Positions 11,371 through 23,573 of a stretch of DNA of 64,000 bases are shown one piece after another; positions within the stretch are counted from its first letter, which is position 1; the number at the start of each line of letters is the position of its first letter. The notes beneath the pieces were generated by a model. It searched no databases, was not told the origin of the DNA, and saw only the letters and a list, made by a program, of their open reading frames with translations. Made by a program: the position numbers and the translations under genes. The DNA is from Malus domestica (lineage: Eukaryota; Streptophyta; Magnoliopsida; Rosales; Rosaceae): the NCBI RefSeq assembly GCF_042453785.1, contig NC_091667.1:32294001-32358000 (forward strand). Direction: 5' to 3'.

Positions 11371-14300
11371 TAATCCGAGCTGATAGGTATGCAGTGCACA
11401 TTTTTGCTTTAGTCCTGGTTATACAAATTATGTTTTGGTATTTTTGGATGTTTAGTTGTTCTGTTGCTTGGATTTTTTTATCCATTTGAAATAGCCGGGG
11501 TATTTCATTTATACAAAAATACTAACCTGTGTCAAAATACAAATAAATATCCAGCACTTCAACGATAGAGTCCATTACTTACAAGGATTTTAACTCACTC
11601 AGTCTCTCTTGCTCCCTCCTGCTCACTCTTTCTCACTTATTATTGGGGTGGGTGAATAATGTGTACTGTTTATTAATTTACTTTATAATTTTCCATTTTT
11701 TATTTTACACCGGGACTTCACTTGGTCTTTTGTATATATGAAGGTTGATTACAGCAACGGATGATCATACCATTGTTGTAAGTATGTGATTCCCCAGGAA
11801 AGTTCTGGATATCGATCATGGCTCTTGTACATTTTTTTTTTCTATGGTTCTCTTTTTCTTGAATTATGGCACTGGTTTATACTAAGGCGTGATGGAAGCT
11901 AACACGAGCCTTCTTTTCCATCCCATCGGGATGGAAATGAAGAAGATTGTGCATTTCTGTGTTTAATTGAATCAACCAAAAAGCTGCTTGTGCAGGGATG
12001 GTCTTCAGAGTTGCATGGCTAGGATTACATATATAATTTTCATTCTTATGCTTGAGGGACACTCATATCTGATTTTTCTATATTGTGCTGCATATGTCAT
12101 TTATATCTGGTTTTGCAGTACTTGACCCTTCTCCATTGCCATTATGTAAAATTTTGACAGGACTGATGTTTCTTGGAGCTCTTGTGAACTGATTTCTTAC
12201 CTCTTGCCATGACTTTGTTGAAGTTTGGGACTCACATCTTTAACCTTGCTGTAATGTTATGACCTTTGCAGAGACGTGGGCTGGAACTTCTGTTGATCGT
12301 TTCATGTTGGAGAAGTCATCTTAACCAGTATTATTCATTTTATTTTGGGTGCTTATGTTGGACGTAATTTTGTTATTTTTCTTGTTATTTATCTCTCCTA
12401 CAAATTCTATTTACTAATTTCTCCTTTTTCAAATTTCTTCTGAACGTACACTAATTGGTACTAATGTTTTGTGATGTTATATTGGGTTGCATAACTAGTT
12501 TTGTTGATTGGCCTAACTGTTTTGCCTTTCTAGTTTTTATTGTAAACAAGTTTTAACCTTAAGGACCCTAAGCTTTTCCGCCTGCCATGGTTCTGACGCT
12601 GCTTCAGTGATGCGTTATCATTCCATTTTAAAAAGGTAATCATGCCTTGCAACTCGAGGCATTCTTGGTAGGTGGAAGATAATGTTGTCATGTTTTTGCT
12701 TATCTGCGTTTCTGTATAATACAGTGGGATATTGATGTCCTTTTCTAGTTTTCCATTGGCAGGTAAAAGAAATCATTCATGTATTGGTTATCTCTTGTTT
12801 TTTTGAATATCCAGAGTTTTGGTGGTGTATTTGGCTACTTCCATAAGTTTTACACTTGTATTGGCATCTTAGTAAAACTAACCCCTGGTCATAACCTAAA
12901 TTATGAAGTCTTAAGTGTTGCAATGATTTGTTGAGGTAGAAAGTGGTCCATTTGGGCGAGTACGAATATGGTACAAATTGTTGCAAGTAGAAGAGAGTTT
13001 CAGGAAAAAATGAAATTGTGTTGGTTTTGGGATGAATGTTGGCGGATAGAATAGTTGATGGTAGTAGCTGTTTGTAAAAACAATCTTATTGAACTATCTC
13101 GATGAGCATTTGGGCGTAAGTTGGATTGTATATTTTGTATTAAGTTTGAATACAAGGGTGCACTGGGGCTGGAGGGAGTTGTTGACCATTGCCTAACGTT
13201 ATAACCCGTGAACATGATTGGCTATTTGCAGGCGTTGGATGAGAAAATAACTCTATTTCGATAGTTGGTTTAGATTCTTAATTATTTCTTTCACTCAGCA
13301 GTTTAAAGCATGAGGGTTTCCTTTAATTTGTGTGTTTTTCGATTGCTAGGTAATTTTTTTTATCGCTTTTGAGGATTTTTCTATACAAGGCTTGCCCTCC
13401 AGATTTAAGTAAAGAGAGTAGTTGCATCTCCATTTTTCTCCCTCTTTCTTCTTTCTTTGCGTCTTTACTTTATATTCTTCTTATGTTTCTTTTTATATTA
13501 TTTATTTGACAAACTATATTTTTGCCCCAAAGTCCTGGTTTTTTCAATAGCTTTTGGAACTCTGAGATGAAGTTTCCGTGAGCAATCGTTCCTTTTCAAA
13601 CGGGTTTTTGGTACATTTCAACTAACTAGCAGCATGCAGAAATTTTGGTCCCCAACTTTTGCCTGGAGTCTTAGTTTGTTGGTTAGAGTGGGAAGGTGGT
13701 TTTATTCTTTCATTGTTTTGAGAGTTGTTTTGTTGGTAATTTGGTATGAGATACTGCTAATCCATTTTGTTGTAGCGACCACATCTCCCGTCAGCGGCGA
13801 ATCACTAACCCTGTCTGCAGATGAGCTCGGACTTGGTTATTTTTCAGGCTAATTTATGCATTGAAGTTCAGTTGTGCTCAATGTGAGCACAGTAGTAGTA
13901 GTAGCAACCTTTCCTTTCACTATATAGTATGTACTCGCAGCACAAGAGAAGTTCTGAGGATCGTGAGCATTTACTTTTTACGACTTACAGAGGTATTTCG
14001 TTATCTAATTTCTTCAAAGTGGTTGGTGTTACTAGGTTTGACGGATCCTCATGGATGAAGCCACTAGATATCGAGTTCAAATCGTCCTAGGTTTGAGCTT
14101 TGATTTGGGAAAGAGGAGAAGAACCTGTGTTCTCTCTTGTTGCTGGTTTAGTGCTGTCACTGAATAGTCCAATTGTGATTGTGTATGCAGACATTTTACA
14201 ATTGCAGCAATTTTAACCAGTTTCCAACAGTTTGTGGCTTTTACTTGTTCGTTCGGACCTCGTTTTGTTATTTCATTGCGTGCTCTGTTGAATTGGCCCT

Positions 14301-14778
14301 CCCATTTTTTACTGATACTATGTTTAGGCCTTCCTATCGGTAATGTAGATAGGTTTTGCAGGAAACGGTACGTGAAGTACCGGTTAGTCGGAAGCGGTAT
14401 ACGCTCTGTTTGAGGTCGGGGTTCGGTTCTTCCCTTGTTTCGTGTTGAGTGTAGGATGCCTCTATCTCGAGCACAAAAATTGAAATCTAAAAACATGAAT
14501 GGTATTGGACTGGCCGTTCAAGAACTAGTTCATTGATATGTGCAAAAACTTGAAAGCTCTCATCGAGATGACGAATGAGATTGGACACGATGTGTTAACG
14601 ATACAGCCGTTAAAACCAAATAGCTACTTGCAATTGGAATTTTAATCAATGCGAGTACCATTGGTATATATGGTTTCATAACATTTGAGAATTGAGACGA
14701 TTTTTGTTACATGGGATATTCTAAAACTATTCTAATTTATGGCGTGAGAGATTTCCGATTAGTATTCGGTGCAGGGGG
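11371..14778 (+). other. SF1 3' region, probably spliced 3' UTR, then intergenic
   Basis: This 3.4-kb stretch has no convincing ORF. Just after the stop a good donor follows (GATAG|GTATGC near 11388), and acceptor-like sites occur later (for example TTTGCAG before 12272 and CTGCAG before 13821). One or more 3' UTR introns are therefore possible but unproven. A hairpin-forming CGGTAC/GTACCG pair lies near 14366-14382. The remainder is T-rich and uninformative. Confidence 0.4.
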
Positions 14779-14824
14779 AAATTGGGGAATTCTAGTATTT
14801 TATGCACTTATTCATTTGGGTGTT

Positions 14825-15035
14825 AATTGAACCTAAGACTTGATGATCATGATATGATTATCTATTTTGGAAGTGTGCAATCGAATTTAAGACCATCTAA
14901 TCGTGATACGCATATCCATTTGGATTTTTGCCTAACTTAAGACCATCTAATCTTAATACGCATATCTAATTGGATGTTTGTTGGATTTGAAACCATCTGA
15001 TCGTAATATGCTTATCCATTTTGGATTAGAACCAA
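14825..15035 (+). repeat. Degenerate tandem repeat of about 55 bp upstream of RPC4
   Basis: About four units share the core AAGACCATCTAATCGTGATA followed by CGCATATCCATTTGGAT with variations. The duplicated locus at 26400-26510 has only about two units, so the array has changed length since duplication. Confidence 0.7.
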
Positions 15036-15210
15036 ACCGAAGATAATTTTTTTTCTCAAAGGTAAGAATTTTATTAAATTCGAGTAGAGATGTTTACCTC
15101 AGAAGCTAATGTATTAAACAACTATTCAGGTGTCGCAAACCCTGTTACTACAGGTGTCTTGGGTTGTCCAATCATTGGGAACGTGATATATATAATTATT
15201 TTAGGGCTCC

Positions 15211-15217
15211 TATAAAC
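15211..15217 (+). promoter_or_regulatory. Putative RPC4 TATA box
   Basis: TATAAAC lies 130 bp before the RPC4 ATG. The matching position of the duplicated locus (about 26945-26975) has no such box. Confidence 0.45.
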
Positions 15218-15226
15218 TCTTCCAGA

Positions 15227-15301
15227 TAGCAGCATTGTAAGCTCCATCTAGCCTCCTCGCAAGCGACCTCGGTTCGACACCAGCTGTCCGCAATTTTTTT
15301 T
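15227..15301 (+). promoter_or_regulatory. tRNA-like Pol III box A / box B unit with T-run in the RPC4 leader
   Basis: An A-box-like TAGCAGCATTG (15227-15237, one mismatch to TRGYNNARNNG), a perfect B box GGTTCGACACC (15271-15281) and a run of eight Ts (15294-15301) span 75 bp, the size of a tRNA gene. The duplicated locus keeps a B box (GGTTCGATACC, about 27013) and the T-run. No cloverleaf was confirmed. It may be a relic of a tRNA-derived SINE. Confidence 0.4.
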
Positions 15302-15346
15302 CCCCAATTTTCATTTTTTCCGTTCTTCTTCTCCGTCGAGAAAGCC

Positions 15347-17889
15347 ATGGATAACGACGATCCCTCCGCCCGTCGCAGAAAGGTAACATCCAGCTCTTTC
15401 TCTCATCAAATTTCTTGTTCAATTTCACCATAACTCTATCCAGATCTGAAATTCTTGCTCTTCTTCTTTCCAGCGTAGGTTCATTCCCAAAGCCCAACCT
15501 CGCAAGAACCGCGAACCAACTGTTCCCACTCCGTAACTCTCATATTTTCACCCTCCAATTCCCTTTTAATTTCGTTTTCCGTCAAAATTCATAAGATTAT
15601 TAGTTTTCATTTGACATTTTTGAGCTGCGAATCGATGCAGCGACGCCGACGCCGACGACGATGACGGTCAAGAAACTCGTCGGGCCCAGACTCTGCTAAG
15701 TGAGTACAAAGTAAATTTCTCTCATCTTTCAACTTTGTTTTCTCTCTTTATTGCAGTCCGTATTTTTTTTTCTTTCATTTTCTTGCTTTAACAATTTCTT
15801 ATTTTTTGTATGTGAATTATTTATTCATTTGTTATTTCTTTCTAATTATCGTGTTTTTTTTAATTAAAAAAAAAACAGATTAAGCCGCTTTTGGCTTTTT
15901 TGAAAAGTTAGGTGAAGTCTTAACAATTTGATCATAGGGTGTGTTTGGTATGGTATTAAATTAGACAAATCCATAACGCGGAAATTTCCTCTTTTGGGGT
16001 TTGCGGTTTTGAGTTTAGACTTGCAAAATTACATTTTTCATTTGTCGGAAAATATGATGGATTGCACATGTGGGTTCGGCAAATTAGCGAAAAAATTGCG
16101 CCCGTCCTCTTTGCATCTTAAGTTCGAATCCTCTTTACTCTCAAGTTTGAGTCACCGTCCCCGTGTATAGAGGTAGTTTAGAAACAAAACATAATTCACG
16201 TTGTCTGCTTTGCCGCTATGTGCAGCTGAAATGTGGTTCTCAAGTGTATAACCTGGAATTACTCTTTCGTATGGTGTCTGTTTTGAAAAGGGTTAAGGGC
16301 TTGGTGTAAGAACACGAGCAGATGATTTATTTCTATCAGTTTTGTATAAGCATTAGCTGCACAGATGATTGATTTCTGTTGTTGCATTCACAGGAGAGAA
16401 GACGGGGGGCTAAACTCGAAAAGAAATGTAATTTCTCGTTAACTTTGCTTGCACGTTACTTGTTTTCTTTAGATTATCCTGGGTTTGCTTTCCGTTCATG
16501 TTTGCTGTTCAATCTGCAGCTTCAGTGCAAGTTGCATTTGGTCCCGGAGGAGCGGATGCATCCTCAACTTCTATCAGAACATTCGGAGCTGTAAAGGATG
16601 CCGATAGTGGCAAAAGCGGCAGCTTAGTTCTCAAAGGCTCTGATGAGGAGCAAAGTCTCCCAACTTTTCCTTCAGCCTCTAAGGAAGCTGAAACGGATGT
16701 AACTATGGAAGATGCTATTGATGCAGAACCACTTCAGATTGTCAAGAAAAATGATAGAGAATGTTGGGTTAGAGCATACGCCATATATCTGTCTCTACGT
16801 CACTCTATCTCTCTGTATTGTTCTCTCACAAACGCGTCTCTGGTGCTTCTACAGGATTATGAGAATACATACTATCCTACTACTCTCCCTCTCAGGCAAC
16901 CCAACTCTGGAGACCCAGGTATTCTTTCTGAAAGCTGGAAAACAGAGGGTTTTCCTTGCGCAATTTGATGGCACTTTTAGTTTATAGTCAGTCTTGTAAT
17001 TCATAGACCTTTTGTTTTGCTTTTAGAAATCCTTAATGCTAACGAATTTGGGGAGGATGCTGAAAAAGAGTATGATGAGAGCACGATAAATCCTGCTTCA
17101 AAACTCGGGCTGCTGGTGCGTATTAGATTAGTAACTTACTTCTGATGCAACAATGTTAAACGCTAAACAGAGTGATATATTTGATGGGATGTTGCAAAAT
17201 TTGCTTGACAGGAGGAAAAAGTGAAAGCGAAGTTGTTATTCGTTCAACTTCCTTCCATTTTGCCATTGACGTCAAAGCCATCAGCTACTGCAAAGGGCAA
17301 AGAGAAAGTTGGAAGCTCAAAATCACTGGAGAGCTCAGGTGCTCCAAAGAAGGAAGGTAGTTTGGAAGAGTTGCCAGCCGGATTTATGGGTAAAATGCTG
17401 GTTTACAAGAGCGGAGCAATCAAGCTGAGGCTAGGAGATACCCTCTATGATGTAAGTCACAGCCATTAACTTTCCTTAAACTGAAAGAAAGCAGGATTAT
17501 AGAAACTTCTTATCATTTTTGTCTGGTTATATATATGTTAAATCATTTCGTTATCAAGTTCAATAACGTTCGGTTTACTTACCACTTACTCTTACTGTTT
17601 CACAATCCATAGAATGATGATTTCGTGTCATCTGTCCGGCACAGAGTAGTTTGTCATCAGATTTCACCTCCTACAGAGTCCAAGCTAGATTCAAGTATTA
17701 TGAGAACATAATGTTCATTTATGTGCTTACGATACGCAGGTTTCACCTGGTTCAGATAGCATGTCTGCTCAAGATGTTGTGGTAGCCAACACTGCAGAGA
17801 AGAAATGCATCGTTCTTGGAGAGCTGCGCCAGCGAGCTGTTGTAACTCCTGATGTGGATTCCCTCCTAAATGTGATTAGCATCGATTGA
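15347..17889 (+). CDS. RPC4: DNA-directed RNA polymerase III subunit RPC4
   Basis: Subunit of RNA polymerase III (Rpc53/POLR3D family). It pairs with RPC5 (Rpc37) in a TFIIF-like subcomplex used in initiation and termination of tRNA and 5S transcription in the nucleus. Nine exons, all GT-AG: 15347-15382, 15474-15532, 15641-15710, 16394-16427, 16520-16767, 16855-16918, 17027-17115, 17212-17451 and 17740-17889. They encode 329 residues in a continuous frame. The N-terminus is basic (SARRRK, KAQPRKNR), then an acidic DDDDG stretch, ETRRAQTLLSEYK and ERRRGAKLEKK. The conserved family pieces are VQVAFGPGG, WDYENTYYPTTLPLR, LPAGFMGKMLVYKSGAIKL and the C-terminal CIVLGELRQRAVVTPDVDSLL. The start is the first ATG after the leader. 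It is convergent with the next gene. Its first part was duplicated into the chimeric gene at 27090-29221. Confidence 0.93.
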
Positions 17890-18741
17890 ATGCAGGGATG
17901 TTACCAAAATCGTGCATATTGAGGTGTAAATGGGGGAATTATGCACATGAGAAAGCTGAAATGGTAGATATGTAGAGGAAAATCTTGAGAGTAAATATGA
18001 TGCTAGAATTACTAATGCGGTTAAACTGTTTTATGTTTGCAATTTTGTTTAGTGAATCCATCTCTTTCAAGGATAACTATTTTTTTTTTACTGAATCCAT
18101 GTGGTTACAACAACAACAACAACAAAGTCTTTAGTATCATTGAGATTCAACGTGAAAATGGAGGGCCGGCTATCGACAACCTAACGCCCTCTCCTCCTCC
18201 TTTATCTTGGCTTGAGACCGGCAGTGTAAAATAAACTTACACAGTTGTTTTGCACTCATCATAAGAGTATATTTTTTAAATATAGAACGTTTGGAGTGCA
18301 CAATTAGATTTGTGAAGTGCGAATAACAATTCTCAAGCGATATTCTAAAATTTTACCGGGTAGGGAATTTGAACTTGGATAAAGAGTGATCAGATGTTCT
18401 TGGCCTTTCAAGTGAAAATTGCATAGTTGGACCTCAACCATTTGGTAATGACCATTCGAGCTGTGTTTTCGGTTGTAATTGTTGCCAAGAGACTGGGGTG
18501 GCAATGGAAAAATTAACAGAATCTCTAAAAAAAAGAAGGTAAATTAACAATATTAAAGAAAAAAAACATAGGTAATATCCATAAATCCCCATATTACAGG
18601 CAACCTGCAAATGTACCAGCACTGGAAGACCCTAACAAGCATAGTTTGAAACATAAACTGCCTAACGATGCAGCGGATTGGAAAACTTCAACAGCAAGTC
18701 ATCCAATGGGGATACACAGCGTGATGTCGTCGGATTTAGGG
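17890..18741. other. Convergent intergenic region between RPC4 and gene X
   Basis: Holds the RPC4 3' UTR, a short (CAA)n run near 18108-18125 and the 3' UTR of the minus-strand gene. From about 18363 upward the sequence is part of the segment copied in inverted orientation to 28221-29658. Confidence 0.6.
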
Positions 18742-20382
18742 TTAAGCCTTGTGGCTTCGAGTAACCACCACTATCAACAGGACCACAACAGAGAGCATGA
18801 ACGATATTTTCAGCTTGTCCTCAAAGCGATTGCTGGCTTCTGCTTTCGCGTTTTCACTGCTTGGAGGTTGAAAGAAGCCGCCCATGACCTTTGTAATTTT
18901 CTCGACTGCTTCCATGACTTTTGCCATGGTATTTTGAAAGATCCACTTCACAATGTTTGTAGCTTTATCGTTGTTATCATCAGAATTCTCTTGTGAACTC
19001 TCGGAGCTATTGTCTTCATCTGCATATATGATGAAAAATTTATGTCGAAACCAGCATTAGTCATGACTGCGTTCATCGAACTTGTGAGCATTGACAAGGT
19101 ATTTCATCTCTCAACTATTACAAGCTATAAATTTCAAGCTTATTGCTCTTAAGCTATAAATTTCACCTTATTTCATCACTGAAACACGCATGAACATACA
19201 TTCACAAGAAACAGAGGCAACTAACGCCAGGAAAACAACACGTAAAAGAGGCTTCTACGATTAACAAATGACGCTCGTGAACACAATATGACACTTGTGA
19301 AATCCTAGTGTAATGTTAGACTGTTATAATTAGAACTCAAAAGTCAATTAATGATACTCCTTACTGAAATTCATATCACACCAACCTGCATAGAAAGACT
19401 CGCGGAGCTCGCGCACCACCTCATTGTTCATCACAGCATCCCAAACCGCTGTATCAGATGACAATGCCATCACCATTCTCTGCACAAGAAAATACACTTG
19501 TGACATAATTCTAAAAATTTCATCCTCTGCAAGACAAAATGTGAAAATAATATATCAAACACAATCAAGGGTCGAAATATTCTTTAAGTTTACATGCAGT
19601 ATTCTGTTGGTATATGGTCCAGCCCATGATGAATGTTCTAGATTATTCTAGTAAGCAAGTGAGGTGGTTGGAGCATGCTAGACAATTCTAGCAAGTTATT
19701 AATTGGTGGAAGAAGCTAGAAAGTACTAGCTTCCTTGGTTGTAAATGGAAACATCTAGAAGCTACAATTTTGTGGCTAGTCTAGAATTATCTAAGTTAGA
19801 GGTTTGTAGAATATACTAGAAACTAGAAACTAGTTCTAGTTTGTAGAAGGAACTAGAAACTAGTAGAATGTCAAGCTCTCACCTATAAATATGGGTGTGA
19901 TGTTGTAGTGATGTAACCAATCAAGAAAGTAGTGAGTAGCAAAGGATCAAGTCCAAAGCTAGAGTTCTGCTCCAAAAGTGAGAGTGAGAGTGAGAGTGTT
20001 CCACTATACATTGTGAGTGAAGTTTAGAGTGATAGAAAGTGTGTGTTATACTTTCTTGTATCCATCAAGCCTTGTCTTTGGCTTGGTAAGACTACTCTTG
20101 TTGTACTCATCTTTTTTCATATAGTGAAAATCGATCCTTGTTTTGTGGACATGGGCATAAATTGCCAAACCACATAAATTCTTAGTGTCCATTTTCTACT
20201 TTACTTTGTACATTCTCTATCTTGTAGTTCCGACAGACATACCGAACATATTCAAACCAAAATTCAGAAATACATTAGAAACAAAAACGAAAGATATTAA
20301 AGAAAGGAACCTGCACAGAAGACTCAGTCTGCAAGAGATGGAAAGCATCATAAACTCTCTCAACACCGTGAGACTGCAACAT
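18363..20382 (-). repeat. Donor of inverted segmental duplication (copy at 28221-29658)
   Basis: The 3' part of gene X (end of exon 2, exons 3 and 4, 3' UTR) appears reverse-complemented at 28221-29658. The donor contains a solo LTR that the copy lacks. The copy contains a SINE fragment that the donor lacks. Confidence 0.92.
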
Positions 20383-21378
20383 TTTTGAATTATTAGAAAG
20401 ATAGGCAGAAGGCTCCATCCAATCTAATTCTGACCCAGCTGAAGGTGCTGGGTGCACAAACCCAGCAGGACTTGTAATTTGATCATCCACATCTCTGTCT
20501 GACTTAGAACCAAACTTATCCCTGATGAAGGGACTGAAAACCCTAATCCATTTCATCAAACAAGGCATGATTAGTTTAAACTACAACACTAGGCAGCTAA
20601 TTAATCATTTTTTTTATTTGACAAGTTGATAAACTAATCTAAATTACGAGGAAGGAATTTAAAGTCGAATGCGATAGGTCATGCACGCCTGCCCTCGCCA
20701 ACAAACCTGACCCATAACTGCCGCTGCCGGCATAAATTTTTTTATGATGCGATGATAAATTAAACTAATTTACAAGCATGGGCAGGAAAATTTGAATTCG
20801 AGTGCACCAGACAATAAAGACTTCTTTAACTAACTGGCCTAACTCGCATCTACAAATACATAAAATAAAATGACAGAAAGGGTTTTATTTATCAGAGACA
20901 AAGAGCATTGAGTTGCTTACTGATGAAGGGCAGAGACAGCATTGTGAACTTCATGCTTGGAAGGAACAGGTCCAAGAACAAAATCATCCATTAACCCATG
21001 TGAAAGTCTCTCATCATCCTCACTGCTAACCCCATTATCCACAGTCACCCAATCAAAATCATCAAAGCGAGGGGAAGAAGGCCAACTGGATGTCCCACAA
21101 TTGGAAGCCAGAGGAATATTGCATGAGGAAAAAGGAGAAGTGGGTGAGGAGAGAGAGAGGTTGTGGGAAGAACTGGGCTTCTGGTTGTGCCTAGAAGTGG
21201 AGGTGGCGGTAGTATTTGTGGTGGTGGTATTAGCAGCAGCAGAACTGGAAGAAGAAGATAGGGGTTCTTGAATCGGTGGACCACCAGCAATAGTTCTGGT
21301 GACTGCTGCCCTACTCACAGCCTTAAACATGCTTCCTCCTCCACCTCCTCCGCCCATGCTTCTCCCACCAAACATCAT
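18742..21378 (-). CDS. Uncharacterised plant tail-anchored protein (gene X)
   Basis: I do not recognise a named family. Four exons read on the minus strand: 21378-20921, 20542-20311, 19479-19386 and 19019-18742, all GT-AG. They give 353 residues with no frame break. Residues 1-110 are low complexity, Gly-rich then Ser/Thr-rich (MMFGGRSMGGGGGGG). A conserved-looking block follows (SWPSSPRFDDFDWV, FVLGPVPSKHEV, SELDWMEPS, ERVYDAFHLLQTE, DTAVWDAVMNNEVVREL), then an acidic stretch and an amphipathic helix (IFQNTMAKVMEAVEKITKVM). It ends in a hydrophobic segment (FMLSVVVLLIVVV) with a short basic tail, the pattern of a tail-anchored membrane protein. ATG 21378 is used because the frame upstream begins only with GTG. 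Convergent with RPC4. Intron 2 carries a solo LTR. Its last 147 residues were duplicated into the chimeric gene. Confidence 0.85.
19605..20248 (+). mobile_element. Solo LTR (644 bp) in intron 2 of gene X
   Basis: Begins TGTTGG and ends CGAACA (TG...CA), flanked by the perfect 5-bp duplication TATTC (19600-19604 and 20249-20253). It has CTATAAATA near 19882, so it is plus oriented, antisense to the host gene. The duplicated copy of this intron (28293-28572) keeps the empty site, which confirms the boundaries. Confidence 0.92.
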
Positions 21379-22381
21379 TGACACAGAACTTTTAGGTTTT
21401 TTTTCTTACTCCTTTTTTAGATCTCAGACTGTGTATCTTTGTCTTCCTTCTACGTTATGTAAACCTAGGAGGAGCCAGGATTCAGTGGATTCCTTTGCTT
21501 GTCTGCCTCTGACTCCTGTTCTGTTGATATTCTCGAGGCCATGATGTGGATAGGTATATAAAATGGTTCAGAGTTTCATTGGCGTCACAAACTTCTTGTT
21601 AACAAAAGAAGGCTCCACGTTTTGGTTCCTTGTGGGAGGTGGCTTCCCCTTATCTTTCTGTTGGTTATTCGTTTGCTTTTATTTTTGGCGAAAGTTTATT
21701 CCTTTGCTTGGATGTATATCATTCATTATTTTCTGTTGTTATGTACATAACGTTAACCCAAATAAAAATACTTTATTTATAACATGTATGATCTTGGCCG
21801 GTTGATTGGGACAGTGAACAGTGAACTCAAAGTTCTAGTCTTTATTATATCGGAACAAATAGGGTCCCTAGAAATATTGAATCAAGTGGTGGATTATCTT
21901 GTTGGTTAAAACATCTTCTTCATTTTACTATATCTTGGTAAGAAGATTCTCTCCGAATTTCTTCCATCCAGATTCCTTACATGATGTACGTTCAACCGAA
22001 AATCAAATAATCATAAATTCATTAACTTTCATCTTCACTGTTCGTCTTCTTTCTCTTCTCACTCTCTCTCCGACTCTATTCTCCATCTCTCTCTCACTCT
22101 CCTCTCTCTTTATCTTCTCTATCCCTATTTTTCTGACTTTTTTTTGGTTGTGAAAACTTTTTGTTCCCAATGGCCCAACCAATTAGAACCCAGAAAATTT
22201 TGCACAAGTTCGGCCTAAAAATCACCACTAGGGAGGCCCAAGTTAGCAATGCATGTACAGAAAACGGGAGAACCAATGGAAAATGTTATAAAACCCTAGC
22301 TAGTTCCGAAAACCTAAATAAACGTCCAAGTTTTAGTATAAGAGACGAGAGAGGACGGAGGAGGTCGGTCCCTCCACAGAC
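21379..22381. other. Divergent upstream region of gene X and the RPL15-like promoter
   Basis: Contains the gene X 5' flank and, near 22165-22380, a housekeeping-type promoter. Site II motifs appear as CCCAATGGCCCAA (22168-22180) and AGGCCCAA near 22233, with a telo-box AAACCCTAG near 22291. TC-rich runs occupy 22050-22120. No further ORF is credible. Confidence 0.5.
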
Positions 22382-23531
22382 CATGGGTACGTTACTTTCT
22401 CTAATCTCAGGATTTTTTCAATCTGAACACGTCTCTTTTTCTCGGTTGCTCCATTTTACTAAGGCTGTACTTGATTGATTAATGATGCTACTGGTTTTTG
22501 CTGATGAGAAAAACTTGGCAAAGTTAAGAAAACATATGAATTTTGTGCTTTCCATTGCATTTCTCCCCAACCCATGAAAGTGGAACCTAAGATTTGCTCG
22601 TGTTCTATGGAATTATTATTTTTTGTTTCGTCGTTGCTTTAGTTTTGAATGTGATGTGTTTTAGTGTTTTGAAATATAATAGGATACTGCCAGTTAACGT
22701 TATGGAAGGGAGGCCATCCAATGTTATGAATACAACCAAAATGAAGATTCAGTCGACAAAGATGACTAGTGTTTGTTCCTTCTTTGGCCCTTCCTAGACA
22801 ATAAGGGGGAGATTTTATTTTAGCTAGGGGGGAGTTTTTATTTGGTTGTATTCATTATGTATGATGGGGCGTTAGTATCCTGCAAAGTTCGAGAAGAAGG
22901 TGATCGACGATCGAGTTAATGTTGTTCCGCTTTCACTTGGAGACTGGAAAAATTGAGTAGCCAAGGCGTGGAGACAAAACTGCCTTCTAGTTATGGATGT
23001 ATTAAGATGAGTTTTGTAAGTTTTTTTTTTTTTGTATTCATTCCTCTTAGTGTATCATGGCTTGGTAGCTTGAAGATTTTCTCATTGGCAGGTTTTGCCT
23101 TGTTAAATTTTACATGTACGTCCACTCTCTATGTTTCTACTAAATATTAATGTGTAGGATTTAGTCTACATAACTGGTAATTTAGACTACATTTTGAATT
23201 AGACTTTAAGCTTGAACATATTCACCCCTAAGTTAGATTGGTACCATCCAAGAACTTTCATTAAGGCAATTGTTTAACCTAGAAAAATGTTTGCATTGAA
23301 TTTGAGTTTTTGGACATCCACATAGTTTTGAGAATTGAGAAGTGTCTCTCATTTATCACCGTTCTAGTGGTTGATGTTATACAATATCTTTTACCAAAGA
23401 ATTTTGTGTGTACCTAAAACGCTATCACGTAGTACTACTAATTTATGTATTATTATATAAGTGAGCGACATAGTTGATATGTCACACTTTTTAAATATAT
23501 TAATAATTTGAGTGAAATAGTAACATCGAGA

Positions 23532-23573
<42 letters not shown>

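Larger units (their letters stand above)
14779..16423 (+). repeat. Donor of direct segmental duplication (copy at 26362-28220)
   Basis: The upstream region, exons 1-3 and part of exon 4 of RPC4, with all intervening introns, are recognisable in the same order at 26362-28220. Intron ends, exon lengths (36, 59 and 70 bp) and most UTR bases match, with scattered substitutions; exon 1 differs at 3 of 36 bases. Confidence 0.92.

Noticed and set aside
14077-14496. 139-codon minus-strand frame
   Set aside because: No recognisable motif; it lies in the SF1 3' region and looks like a chance frame.
15210-15497. 95-codon minus-strand frame over RPC4 exons 1-2
   Set aside because: Antisense shadow of RPC4; a similar shadow occurs at the duplicate (26921-27242).
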